Assembly (NCBI RefSeq): GCF_900089605.1
Contig: NZ_LT594324.1
Span: forward strand, 5,580,001 to 5,644,000
Origin: Micromonospora narathiwatensis
GTDB lineage: Bacteria; Actinomycetota; Actinomycetes; Mycobacteriales; Micromonosporaceae
Direction: 5' to 3'
DNA length: 64,000 bases
This document shows, piece after piece, positions 56,137 through 64,000 of this stretch; within the stretch, counting starts at the first letter, position 1; each line of letters opens with the position of its first letter. The position numbers were made by a program, and so were the translations under genes. The notes below the pieces were generated by a model, which saw only the letters and a program-made list of their open reading frames with translations, was not told the DNA's origin and made no database searches.

Positions 56137-58206
56137 TCACAGCAGGTCGTTGCGGAGGACCAGGATGGCGATGTCGTCGCGGGGGGCCTCCACCGAGAAG
56201 CCGATCGCCGTGGCGCGCAGCCGGGCGGCCACCACGTCCGCCGAGTAGCCGGCCAGCGGGGCCGCCGACCCGCGCAGCCGTTCGGTGCCGAAGAGTTCCC
56301 GGCCCCGCCGCCGCTCGGTCACCCCGTCGGTATAGAAGATCAGCGCGTCGCCCGGGTCGAGCGGGAAATCGGCCGTCGGGGTGGCGATCGAGTCGAGCAG
56401 CCCGAGCGCCGTACCGCCCGTGCCGACGAAGGCGGCTCCACCGCCGCCGTGCAGCAGCACCGGGCGGTCGTGCCCGGCCAGGTGCAGGGACACGTCGAGC
56501 TGGTCCCCGTCGCCCGGGCCGACCGCCGCCAGCGCCAGCGTGCAGTACCGGCCGCTGCCCCGCTCGACCAGCGTCTCGTTGAGCCGGACCAGCACCTCCG
56601 GCAGCGGCTTGCCGTCGCCGGCCAGCACCCGGATCACGTCCCGGACCAGCCCGGTCACCGCCGCCGCCTGCACCCCCTTGCCCGAGACGTCGCCGATCAC
56701 CACCAGCCAGCGGCCGTCCGGCAGCGGCACCACGTCGTAGAAATCGCCGCCGACCTCGGCGTCGCCGCCGGTCGGGACGTACTCGGCGGCGAAGCCGATG
56801 CCCTCGACCACCGGGAGCACCGGCGGCAGCAGGGACTGCTGGAGCGTGTGAGCGACCCGCCGGCGCTCGGCGTGGATGCGGGCGTTCTCGATGGCGAGCG
56901 CGGCCCGCCGGGCCACGTCCTCCAGCACCGAGACCTCGTCCGGATCGTGCCGGTGCCCCTGGTGGCGGCCGACGGCCAGGGTGCCGAGCCGCTGCCCGCG
57001 GGCGATCAGCGGTACGGCGAACCCCTCCATCGGCCCGCTCAGCGGCACCTGCGCCGCGCTCCGCGACGCCTCGCGCAGCCGGGCCTGGATCGAGTCCGGC
57101 CCGGTCTCCTGGAGCACCCGGTGCAGCTGCGGCAGCACCGACTCGTCGGCGTGGCTGGACGCGGCGAGCCGCAGCCGGCCCCACTCGTCGGTGGTGTGCA
57201 CCGCGCACCACTGGCCGAGCCGAGGCACCACCAGCTGCGGGATCAGCGCCATGGTCAGCTCGACGTCCAGGGACTGGGCGAGCAGCTCGCTCGCCTCGGC
57301 TAGAAAGGTCAGCCAGGTCGACCGGCGGATGTCCGCCCGGCGCAGCCGGTCGTTCTCCAGGTGCAGCGAGAGCCGCTCGGCGGCCAGCACCGCCAGCGGC
57401 CGGGCGTACGCCGAGGGCGCCGCGTCCAGCTCCAGCTCACCGGCGTACGGCCGGTGCACGGCGAGCGGTACCCGGAGCAGTTCGTTCCCCTCCCGGGGGT
57501 GCCGGCCGTACCGGGCGAGCAGCTGGCTGCCCTGGCCGTCGCCCCGGTCCAGCCGGACCACGCCGCCGGCCGCGCCCACCATCTCGGCGAGCCGGCTCAG
57601 CAGCCCGGTCGCGAACTCCGGCAGCGGGTCGTCCGCGTACGGGTCGGGGTTGGTCTGCATCAGCTCGCTCATCGCGGCGGCGCTCGGGGTGTCGTCCCCC
57701 GCCCCATCCGGGTCGGTGGCCGTCGCGGGCCGCTCGGCGGTGGCGGTACGGGCGGGGGGTGCCTCGTCGTGCCGGTCGAGCCGGAACCAGATGCCCTTGC
57801 CGGTGGGCAGGTAGGTGGTGCCCCACCGGCTGGCGAAGTGGTCGACCAGCAGCAGCCCGCGCCCGCGCTCGGCCACCTCGGTGATGTCGGAGCTGACGTT
57901 GCGTACGCCGACCATCAGCTCCTCGACGGGGCCGGCCGCGAAGTCGGTGACCGTGACGGTCAGTCCCCCGCTGTCCGCTTCGACCTCGATGTCCAGCTCG
58001 GTACGCGCGTGTTCCACGGCGTTGGTGGTGAGTTCGGTGGTGAGCAGCAGCGCCTCATCGAGCAGTTCGTCCAGGTTCGCCTCGGCGAGGACGGACCGGA
58101 CCAGTGCTCGGGCCGCGGCCGGGGTACGCCGGTCCGCGGGGAGGCGGACCCGTCGGACGTGCTCGTCCGGGCCGCCGTTCCGCGCCGGCCCCGCCTCCGC
58201 TGACAC
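56137..58206 (-). CDS. GHKL ATPase-GAF-PP2C (RsbU/SpoIIE-type) phosphatase
   Basis: A 689-residue cytoplasmic protein. Domains in order: an anti-sigma-like ATPase (about 20-145: LLTTELTTNAVEHARTELDIEVEAD, VTDFAAGPVEEL, ERGRGLLLVDHFASRWG), a linker, a GAF-like domain (about 195-295), a second GAF (about 310-450) and an SpoIIE/RsbU PP2C domain (about 465-685: TLQQSLLPPVLPVVEGIGFAAEYVPTGGDAEVGGDFYDVV, VVIGDVSGKGVQAAAVTGLV, LIFYTDGVTERR, DDIAILVL). It should both bind and dephosphorylate STAS-type partners. GTG 58206 follows GGAGG. Divergent from the poly-HAMP kinase, probably acting in one pathway with it. Confidence 0.93.
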   Translation of the reverse strand: MSAEAGPARNGGPDEHVRRVRLPADRRTPAAARALVRSVLAEANLDELLDEALLLTTELTTNAVEHARTELDIEVEADSGGLTVTVTDFAAGPVEELMVGVRNVSSDITEVAERGRGLLLVDHFASRWGTTYLPTGKGIWFRLDRHDEAPPARTATAERPATATDPDGAGDDTPSAAAMSELMQTNPDPYADDPLPEFATGLLSRLAEMVGAAGGVVRLDRGDGQGSQLLARYGRHPREGNELLRVPLAVHRPYAGELELDAAPSAYARPLAVLAAERLSLHLENDRLRRADIRRSTWLTFLAEASELLAQSLDVELTMALIPQLVVPRLGQWCAVHTTDEWGRLRLAASSHADESVLPQLHRVLQETGPDSIQARLREASRSAAQVPLSGPMEGFAVPLIARGQRLGTLAVGRHQGHRHDPDEVSVLEDVARRAALAIENARIHAERRRVAHTLQQSLLPPVLPVVEGIGFAAEYVPTGGDAEVGGDFYDVVPLPDGRWLVVIGDVSGKGVQAAAVTGLVRDVIRVLAGDGKPLPEVLVRLNETLVERGSGRYCTLALAAVGPGDGDQLDVSLHLAGHDRPVLLHGGGGAAFVGTGGTALGLLDSIATPTADFPLDPGDALIFYTDGVTERRRGRELFGTERLRGSAAPLAGYSADVVAARLRATAIGFSVEAPRDDIAILVLRNDLL

Positions 58207-58416
58207 CTTCGTATCCTCCACTGCCGTCGCCCCGGGTGCCAAACCCTCCGCCGATCGGCGCGGCTCCCGTGGGGAACGGAACGGCGGAACGGGCCGGCCG
58301 GGGGCGCCCTGGCGTGGCGCACGCTCGTCGGCCGGCACCTCGACGGGAGGCGGGCAGAATGGTGGGATGGCCGCGTGTCGGCACGAGCCAGACGGCCCCG
58401 AGCTGAGCGAGGAATG

Positions 58417-61400
58417 ATGACCACGGCGAAACAATCGGTAGCCGCGGACCCGTCCGCTTCCGATCACGAGGTGCTCCTCGGCGAACTGGTGGAGGCGTTG
58501 CGTCAGGTGCGACGCGGCGACCTCAAGGTCCGGTTGCCCCGGCGGGCCGGCCTGGCCGGCGAGGTGGCCGACGCCTTCAACGACGTGGTGTCGCTCCAGG
58601 AGCGGCAGCATCTGGACCTGCGCCGGATCAGCCGGATCGTCGGCCGGGACGGTCGGCTCACCGAACGCCTCGACGACGAGGGCCTGGACGGCTCGTGGGT
58701 GGAGGGGCAGCGGGCGATCAACTCGCTGATCGACGACCTGGGCCGGCCGGCCACGGAGATCGCCCGGGTGATCGTGGCGGTGGCCGACGGCGACCTGTCC
58801 CAGCACATGGCGCTGGAGATCGACGGCCGCCCGCTGCGCGGTGAGTATCTGCGCATCGGCCGCACCGTCAACACCATGGTCGACCAGCTCTCGTCCTTCT
58901 CCAACGAGGTGACCCGGGTGGCCCGCGAGGTGGGCACCGAGGGCGAGCTGGGCGGCCAGGCCGACGTACGCGGGGCCGCCGGCACCTGGAAGGACCTCAC
59001 CGACTCGGTCAACACCATGGCGTCGAACCTGACGTACCAGGTGCGGTCGATCTCGCAGGTGGCGGCGGCGGTGGCGACGGGTGACCTGTCGCAGAAGATC
59101 ACCGTGTCGGCCAAGGGCGAGGTGGCCGAGTTGGCACACACCTTCAACTCGCTCACCGACACCCTGCGGCTCTTCGCCGAGCAGGTGACCCGGGTGGCCC
59201 GCGAGGTGGGTACGGAGGGCAAGCTGGGCGGCCAGGCGGAGGTGCCGAACGTCGCCGGCACCTGGAAGGACCTGACCGACAGCGTCAACTCGATGGCGTC
59301 GAACCTGACGTCGCAGGTGCGCAACATCGCCCAGGTCTCCACGGCGGTGGCCCGGGGCGACCTCTCCCAGAAGATCACGGTGGCCGCCCAGGGCGAGATC
59401 CTGGAGCTGAAGGACACCGTGAACACGATGGTGGATCAGCTGTCGTCGTTCGCGGACGAGGTGACCCGGGTGGCCCGGGAGGTGGGCATCGAGGGCAAGC
59501 TCGGCGGCCAGGCCCAGGTACGCGGCGTCTCCGGCACCTGGCGTGACCTCACCGAGAACGTCAACCAGCTCGCCGGCAACCTGACCAGCCAGGTACGCAA
59601 CATCTCGCAGGTCTCGACGGCTGTGGCGAAGGGTGACCTGTCGCAGAAGATCACGGTGGACGCGCAGGGCGAGGTCCTGGAGCTGAAGAACACCGTGAAC
59701 ACGATGGTGGATCAGCTCTCGTCGTTCGCGGACGAGGTGACCCGGGTGGCCCGGGAGGTGGGCACCGAGGGCAAGCTGGGCGGTCAGGCGCAGGTGAAGG
59801 GGGTCTCGGGCACCTGGCGGGATCTGACCGACAACGTGAACTCGATGGCGTCGAACCTGACGTCGCAGGTGCGCAACATCGCCTCGGTGACCACCGCGGT
59901 GGCGAAGGGTGACCTGTCGCAGAAGATCACCGTCGACGCCCGAGGCGAGATTCTGGAGCTGAAGTCCACGGTCAACACGATGGTGGATCAGCTCTCCTCG
60001 TTCGCGGACGAGGTGACCCGGGTGGCCCGGGAGGTGGGCACCGAGGGCAAGCTCGGCGGCCAGGCCCAGGTACGCGGGGTCGCCGGCACCTGGCGGGATC
60101 TGACCGACAACGTGAACTCGATGGCGTCGAACCTGACCAGCCAGGTGCGGAACATCGCCCAGGTCTCGACGGCGGTGGCGAAGGGTGACCTGTCGCAGAA
60201 GATCACGGTGGACGCGCAGGGCGAGATCCTGGAGCTGAAGAACACCGTGAACACGATGGTGGATCAGCTCTCCTCGTTCGCGGACGAGGTGACCCGGGTG
60301 GCCCGCGAGGTGGGCACCGAGGGCAAGCTCGGCGGTCAGGCCCAGGTGAAGGGCGTCTCGGGCACCTGGCGGGACCTGACCGACAACGTGAACTCGATGG
60401 CGTCGAACCTGACGTCGCAGGTGCGCAACATCGCCTCGGTGACCACCGCCGTGGCCAAGGGCGACCTGGGCCAGAAGATCACGGTGGACGCGCAGGGCGA
60501 GATCCTGGAGCTGAAGAACACCGTGAACACGATGGTGGATCAGCTCTCCTCGTTCGCCGACGAGGTGACCCGGGTGGCCCGCGAGGTCGGCATCGAGGGC
60601 AAGCTCGGCGGTCAGGCGCAGGTGAAGGGGGTCTCGGGCACCTGGCGGGACCTGACCGAGAACGTCAACCAGCTCGCCTCGACGCTCACCACCCAGCTCC
60701 GCGCGATCGCCCAGGTCTCCACCTCGGTGACCCGGGGCGATCTGACCCAGCGGATCGCCGTCAAGGCGCAGGGCGAGGTCGCCGAGCTGAAGGACAACAT
60801 CAACCAGATGATCGTCACCCTGCGGGAGACGACCAAGAAGAACGCCGAGCAGGGTTGGTTGGACTCCAACCTGGCCCGGATCGGCGGCCTGCTCCAGGGC
60901 CAGCGGGACCTCGGCGAGGTCTGCCGCATGATCATGATGGAGGTGACCCCGCTGGTCGACGCGCAGCTCGGCGCGTTCTTCCTGGTGGACAGCTCCGACG
61001 GGAGCATGCGGCTGCGGCTCACCGCCTCGTACGGGTACGTGGCGCGGGGTCACGACGTCACCTTCGGGCCGGGCGAGGGGCTGGTCGGGCAGGCTGCCCT
61101 GTCCCGGCGGACCATCCGGGTCAACACCCAGCCCGACGGGCGTCTGGTGCTGCGCTCCGGGCTCGCCGAGACGCCCCCGGCCGACCTGGTGGTGCTGCCC
61201 GTGCTGTTCGAGGGCGAACTGCTCGGCGTGATCGAGTTCGCCGGCGTGACCACCTTCTCCGAGTTGCACCTGTCGTTCCTGGAGCGGCTGGTCGGCACGA
61301 TCGGCATCGCGGTCAACACCATCCAGGCCAACCGGCGTACGGAGGAGCTGCTGGCGCAGTCGCAGCGGCTGGCGCACGAGTTGCAGGAGCAGTCGGCGGA

Positions 61401-62781
61401 ACTCCAGCGCACCAACGCCGAGCTGGAGGACAAGGCCAAGCTGCTCTCGGAGCAGAAGACCAACATCGAGACCCAGAACCGGGAGATAGAGCTGGCCCGG
61501 CTCGGCCTGGAGGACAAGGCACAGCAGCTCACCCGGGCGTCGGCGTACAAGTCGGAGTTCCTGGCGAACATGAGCCACGAGCTGCGTACGCCGCTCAACT
61601 CGCTGCTGCTGCTGGCCCGGCTGCTCGCGGAGAATCCGGAGCAGAACCTCACGGCGAAGCAGATCGAGTTCGCCCGTACGATCCACAGCGCCGGCTCGGA
61701 CCTGCTGTCTCTGATCGACGACATCCTCGACCTGTCCAAGATCGAGGCGGGTCGGATGGACGTCGAGCCGACCGAGGTCCGGTTCTCCGAGATCCGCGGC
61801 TACGTCGAGCAGGCGTTCGCGCCGCAGGCGGAGGAGAAGGGCCTCGATTTCCAGGTACGGATCAGCAAGGAGCTGCCGCCGGCGCTGGTCACCGACGCCC
61901 AGCGGTTGCAGCAGATCCTGCGCAACCTGCTCTCCAACGCGGTGAAGTTCACCGACAACGGGGCGGTGACGCTGCGTATCGCGCCGGCCGCCGAGAACGC
62001 GGTCTTCGACGTGCCGGCGCTGACCAACGCCCGGCGGGTCATCGCGTTCACGGTGATCGACACCGGCATCGGCGTCTCGGACGACAAGTTTTCGCTGATC
62101 TTCGAGGCGTTCCAGCAGGCCGACGGCACCACCAGCCGGCGGTACGGCGGCACGGGGCTGGGCCTGTCGATCAGCCGGGACCTGGCCCGCCTGCTCGGCG
62201 GCACGATCACCGTCACGTCGGCGCCCGGGCAGGGCTCGACCTTCACTCTCTTCGTACCGGATGTGCTGGCGCCGGACGCGGTGGTGGCGCCGGCGCCGCC
62301 CTCGCCGAGCCGCGCGGGCCTGCCGTCGTCGTTGCTCATGCCGCTGGAGTTGCCGCAGCCGCAGGAGACTCCGACGACCCGGCGGTTGGAGGGCGTGACG
62401 GTCCTGATCGTCGATGACGACGTCCGTAACGTCTTCGCGCTGACCTCAGCGTTGGAACTTCATGGGATGACCGTGTTGTACTCGGACAACGGGGCGGACG
62501 GTGTCCGCCAGCTCGCCGAGCATCCGGAGGTGGACATCGTGCTCATGGACGCGATGATGCCGGACCAGGACGGGTACGAGACGACCCGGCAGATCCGCCG
62601 TAACCATCGCTTCACGGACCTGCCGATCGTCTTCCTGACCGCGAAGGCGATGCCCGGTGACCGGGAGTCGGCGATCACGGCCGGCGGCAGCGACTACATC
62701 ACCAAACCGGTGGACCTGGACGAGCTGATCGAGATGATGTCGTCCTGGATCGGCCGCAGCCGAGGCGAGGAGATCTCGTGA
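58417..62781 (+). CDS. Giant soluble hybrid histidine kinase with seven HAMP repeats (fungal Nik1-like)
   Basis: A 1,454-residue cytoplasmic hybrid kinase. HAMP-containing lead (1-153), seven 92-residue repeats (154-797) each with [15 protein letters not shown] HAMP pairs, a GAF domain (about 815-975), coiled coil (about 975-1045), HisKA ([16 protein letters not shown], His about 1054), HATPase ([32 protein letters not shown]) and a C-terminal receiver ([19 protein letters not shown]; phospho-Asp in [14 protein letters not shown], about 1388). No transmembrane segment. The repeat length and order match fungal group III osmosensing kinases such as Nik1. ATG 58417 (or 58414) follows GCGAGGA. 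The stop overlaps the receiver gene as GTGA. Confidence 0.95.
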   Translation: MTTAKQSVAADPSASDHEVLLGELVEALRQVRRGDLKVRLPRRAGLAGEVADAFNDVVSLQERQHLDLRRISRIVGRDGRLTERLDDEGLDGSWVEGQRAINSLIDDLGRPATEIARVIVAVADGDLSQHMALEIDGRPLRGEYLRIGRTVNTMVDQLSSFSNEVTRVAREVGTEGELGGQADVRGAAGTWKDLTDSVNTMASNLTYQVRSISQVAAAVATGDLSQKITVSAKGEVAELAHTFNSLTDTLRLFAEQVTRVAREVGTEGKLGGQAEVPNVAGTWKDLTDSVNSMASNLTSQVRNIAQVSTAVARGDLSQKITVAAQGEILELKDTVNTMVDQLSSFADEVTRVAREVGIEGKLGGQAQVRGVSGTWRDLTENVNQLAGNLTSQVRNISQVSTAVAKGDLSQKITVDAQGEVLELKNTVNTMVDQLSSFADEVTRVAREVGTEGKLGGQAQVKGVSGTWRDLTDNVNSMASNLTSQVRNIASVTTAVAKGDLSQKITVDARGEILELKSTVNTMVDQLSSFADEVTRVAREVGTEGKLGGQAQVRGVAGTWRDLTDNVNSMASNLTSQVRNIAQVSTAVAKGDLSQKITVDAQGEILELKNTVNTMVDQLSSFADEVTRVAREVGTEGKLGGQAQVKGVSGTWRDLTDNVNSMASNLTSQVRNIASVTTAVAKGDLGQKITVDAQGEILELKNTVNTMVDQLSSFADEVTRVAREVGIEGKLGGQAQVKGVSGTWRDLTENVNQLASTLTTQLRAIAQVSTSVTRGDLTQRIAVKAQGEVAELKDNINQMIVTLRETTKKNAEQGWLDSNLARIGGLLQGQRDLGEVCRMIMMEVTPLVDAQLGAFFLVDSSDGSMRLRLTASYGYVARGHDVTFGPGEGLVGQAALSRRTIRVNTQPDGRLVLRSGLAETPPADLVVLPVLFEGELLGVIEFAGVTTFSELHLSFLERLVGTIGIAVNTIQANRRTEELLAQSQRLAHELQEQSAELQRTNAELEDKAKLLSEQKTNIETQNREIELARLGLEDKAQQLTRASAYKSEFLANMSHELRTPLNSLLLLARLLAENPEQNLTAKQIEFARTIHSAGSDLLSLIDDILDLSKIEAGRMDVEPTEVRFSEIRGYVEQAFAPQAEEKGLDFQVRISKELPPALVTDAQRLQQILRNLLSNAVKFTDNGAVTLRIAPAAENAVFDVPALTNARRVIAFTVIDTGIGVSDDKFSLIFEAFQQADGTTSRRYGGTGLGLSISRDLARLLGGTITVTSAPGQGSTFTLFVPDVLAPDAVVAPAPPSPSRAGLPSSLLMPLELPQPQETPTTRRLEGVTVLIVDDDVRNVFALTSALELHGMTVLYSDNGADGVRQLAEHPEVDIVLMDAMMPDQDGYETTRQIRRNHRFTDLPIVFLTAKAMPGDRESAITAGGSDYITKPVDLDELIEMMSSWIGRSRGEEIS
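58876..60807 (+). repeat. Seven 276-bp tandem repeats encoding HAMP units
   Basis: Units begin at 58876, 59152, 59428, 59704, 59980, 60256 and 60532, each 276 bp (92 codons) and together exactly 1,932 bp. The first two are diverged; units 3-7 are nearly identical at DNA level over long stretches, e.g. the atggtggatcagctctcctc core and the gaggtgacccgggtggcccg core. That points to recent expansion or gene conversion. Confidence 0.95.
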
Positions 62782-63335
62782 CCCAGATGGCCAAGGCGCT
62801 GCTGGTGGACGACCGGCGGGAGAACCTCATGGCGCTGGAGGCGATCCTCCAGGGGCTTCCGGTGCAGTCGGTCGCGGTGGAGAGCGGCGAGGCGGCCTTG
62901 AAGCAGCTCCTGGTCGACGACTTCGCGGTGATCCTGCTCGACGCTCAGATGCCCGAGATGGACGGCTTCGAGACGGCCACCCACATCAAGCGGCGGGAGC
63001 GGACCCGGCACGTACCGATCATCTTCCTCACCGCGGCGGACCGGGACGCCCAACTCGCCCTGCGCGGCTACGCGGTCGGCGCGGTCGACTACCTGACCAA
63101 GCCGTTCGACCCCTGGGTGCTGCGGGCCAAGGTGTCGGTCTTCGTGGAGCTGTGGGTGAAGACCCGCCAACTCGCCGCCCAGTCGGACCTGGTGCGGGAG
63201 CGGGACACCCAGTGGCGGGTGCTCACCGAGGCGGTGGACGAGGCGACGGCGCTGCTGCGGGCCGACGACGGTCCGGAGTCCCGGGAGCGCGCGGTGGACC
63301 TCCTGGAGCAGGCCCGCTGGGGCAACCCGGCCTGA
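62778..63335 (+). CDS. Stand-alone response regulator coupled to the hybrid kinase
   Basis: A 185-residue protein with one receiver domain (1-125: AKALLVDDRRENLMALEAIL; phospho-Asp in AVILLDAQMPEMDG, about 56; IFLTAADRD; YLTKPFDPWVLRAKV) and a helical C-terminal extension (about 130-185) without a known output domain. It may shuttle phosphate to a partner or stabilise a complex. GTG 62778 overlaps the kinase stop by 4 nt. A functional link to the kinase and the divergent PP2C protein is likely. It converges with the GbsR-like gene after 4 nt. Confidence 0.93.
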   Translation: MTQMAKALLVDDRRENLMALEAILQGLPVQSVAVESGEAALKQLLVDDFAVILLDAQMPEMDGFETATHIKRRERTRHVPIIFLTAADRDAQLALRGYAVGAVDYLTKPFDPWVLRAKVSVFVELWVKTRQLAAQSDLVRERDTQWRVLTEAVDEATALLRADDGPESRERAVDLLEQARWGNPA

Positions 63336-63339
63336 TCTC

Positions 63340-63846
63340 TCAGTCGGCCCGGCTGCCGTGCCCGGTCGCGGCACGCCGGGCCCGCCACCGCTCGCCGAGG
63401 GCGTCGATCTCCTCCTGTACGAAGAGGAAGAAGTCCCGCATCTCGGACACCCGTTCGCCGGCCGGGGTGTCCCGCCCGAGCAGCGCGTCCACGCCGCCGT
63501 TGGCGATGTCGATGAAGTTCTTGTAGAGGCCGGTCTTGGTGATGGTGGCCTCGTACCAGGGGTTGTCCGGCATCCGGTAGCGGTCCCGCCGGGAGCCCTT
63601 GACCGGCTCGCGGACCAGCATGGCGAACTGGGTCAGATAGCGGACCGCGCCGGAGACGGCCGCGGCGCTGACCCCGAGCCGCTCGCCGATCTCGGCGGCG
63701 GTGAGCGGCTCGTCCGCGCTCATCACGGTGAACAGGACCCGGCCGGCCATCCGGGGAAAGCCGACGTCCGCGAAGGCCATCGCCATCCGCTCGACGAAGA
63801 GGTGGACCTCCTCCTCGTTCCGGGCCGGGCGGTGGTCGTCGAGCAT
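63340..63846 (-). CDS. GbsR/MarR-family regulator
   Basis: A 168-residue repressor with a winged helix of the GbsR/MarR type (GFPRMAGRVLFTVMSADEPLTAAEIGERLGVSAAAVSGAVRYLTQFAMLVREPVKGSRRDRYRM, about 29-92) between helical dimerisation parts. ATG 63846 follows GAGGAG on the minus strand. It is divergent from an ABC transporter gene cut off by the window edge. A palindrome between the two genes is its likely binding site, suggesting drug- or stress-responsive control of the transporter. Confidence 0.92.
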   Translation of the reverse strand: MLDDHRPARNEEEVHLFVERMAMAFADVGFPRMAGRVLFTVMSADEPLTAAEIGERLGVSAAAVSGAVRYLTQFAMLVREPVKGSRRDRYRMPDNPWYEATITKTGLYKNFIDIANGGVDALLGRDTPAGERVSEMRDFFLFVQEEIDALGERWRARRAATGHGSRAD

Positions 63847-63906
63847 CGGTGCTGACTCCTCGCGTTAAAAAGTCGTGAAAGTGATGGTGCCTCAACCAAC
63901 ACTATC

Positions 63907-63922
63907 TTCACAAGTTTGTGAA
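63907..63922. promoter_or_regulatory. Palindromic operator of the GbsR-ABC pair
   Basis: TTCACAAGTTTGTGAA is symmetric (7-bp arms, GT centre) and lies in a strikingly A+T-rich 96-bp gap between divergent starts 63846 and 63943. A second half-site-like GTGAAAGTG stands nearer the regulator (63874-63882). A probable site for the GbsR-type dimer. Confidence 0.75.
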
Positions 63923-63942
63923 ACGAGCGTAGCTTCCAAAAC

Positions 63943-64000
63943 ATGGAAACCCCGATTGAGGTGTCCGGCCTGGTGAAAACCTTCGGCCGGACCCGGGCAC
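63943..64000 (+). CDS. ABC transporter ATPase, N-terminal fragment
   Basis: Only 19 codons are visible (METPIEVSGLVKTFGRTRA), cut by the window end. The pattern I-V-GL-K-FG-A is the normal first strand and A-loop of an ABC ATPase, such as the DrrA-type drug exporters. ATG 63943 lies about 20 bp after the GbsR-type palindrome, so the gene is probably repressed by the 63340-63846 protein. Confidence 0.75.
   Translation, partial: METPIEVSGLVKTFGRTRA

Noticed and set aside
58876..60807. CRISPR-like or satellite array
   Set aside because: Repeats are 276 bp, contiguous, in frame and encode HAMP domains; no spacers.
56137..61686. An 1,849-codon open frame on the minus strand covering the poly-HAMP kinase
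   Set aside because: Antisense to a kinase with complete domain motifs; the long frame is a by-product of strong G+C codon bias. Only 56137-58206 encodes recognisable domains.

Overview
The very high G+C content, GTG starts, frequent 1-4 nt gene overlaps, DUF397/XRE-DUF5753 pair, tad pilus cluster, LexA-type boxes and short 'VSARSEPGLRAPQ'-coding repeats all point to a filamentous actinobacterium, most likely a member of the Micromonosporaceae (an inference from gene style; no ribosomal RNA is present). The window is ordinary chromosome carrying one clear mobile insertion.

Layout. 1-7.6 kb: the end of a flavoprotein disulfide reductase, a secreted carboxylesterase with a divergent TetR regulator, a crotonase, a DUF397/XRE pair, two small coupled proteins, a drug/metabolite exporter and a DUF2231-Rieske fusion. 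7.6-22.7 kb: a Flp/Tad pilus operon on the minus strand (lipoprotein, secreted protein, CpaB, TadZ, TadA, TadB, TadC, Flp-like pilin, two TadE proteins, TadG, LysM protein), with the prepilin peptidase divergent. A 4.25-kb Tn554-like element (two tyrosine recombinases, a small HTH protein and a methyltransferase cargo) sits at 9433-13685, exactly between the second TadE gene and tadG. It is flanked by a 6-bp repeat that lets the original junction be rebuilt. 22.7-30.3 kb: small conserved proteins, a free-standing TSCPD domain, a VTC polyphosphate polymerase-DUF4956-CotH operon, tRNA-Lys, a GlsB-type membrane protein and an epimerase. 30.3-41 kb: a beta-helix lipoprotein, an Eis-like acetyltransferase, a PadR/HAAS-ABC efflux operon, a PP2C phosphatase, an XRE-cupin/BenE pair, a gene behind a perfect LexA box, MscL and a GntR/MFS pair.

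41-63.3 kb is rich in signalling. A STAS protein faces a six-gene stressosome operon: RsbR, RsbS, RsbT, an ATPase-PP2C fusion, a histidine kinase and a receiver-PP2C protein, all coupled by overlaps. After an AraC/DinB pair, a PadR-ABC-FtsX operon, a threonine dehydratase, oligopeptidase B and an FAD oxidase comes a second module: an ATPase-GAF-PP2C phosphatase divergent from a 1,454-residue soluble hybrid kinase with seven 92-residue HAMP repeats, coupled to a receiver protein. Both modules look built to switch STAS/anti-sigma partners by phosphorylation and PP2C dephosphorylation. The window ends in a GbsR/MarR-type regulator and the start of an ABC ATPase, with a palindromic operator between them.

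Palindromic or direct-repeat operators accompany at least five regulator genes, and most convergent gene pairs are separated by strong hairpins. No CRISPR array, rRNA or classical phage gene was seen.
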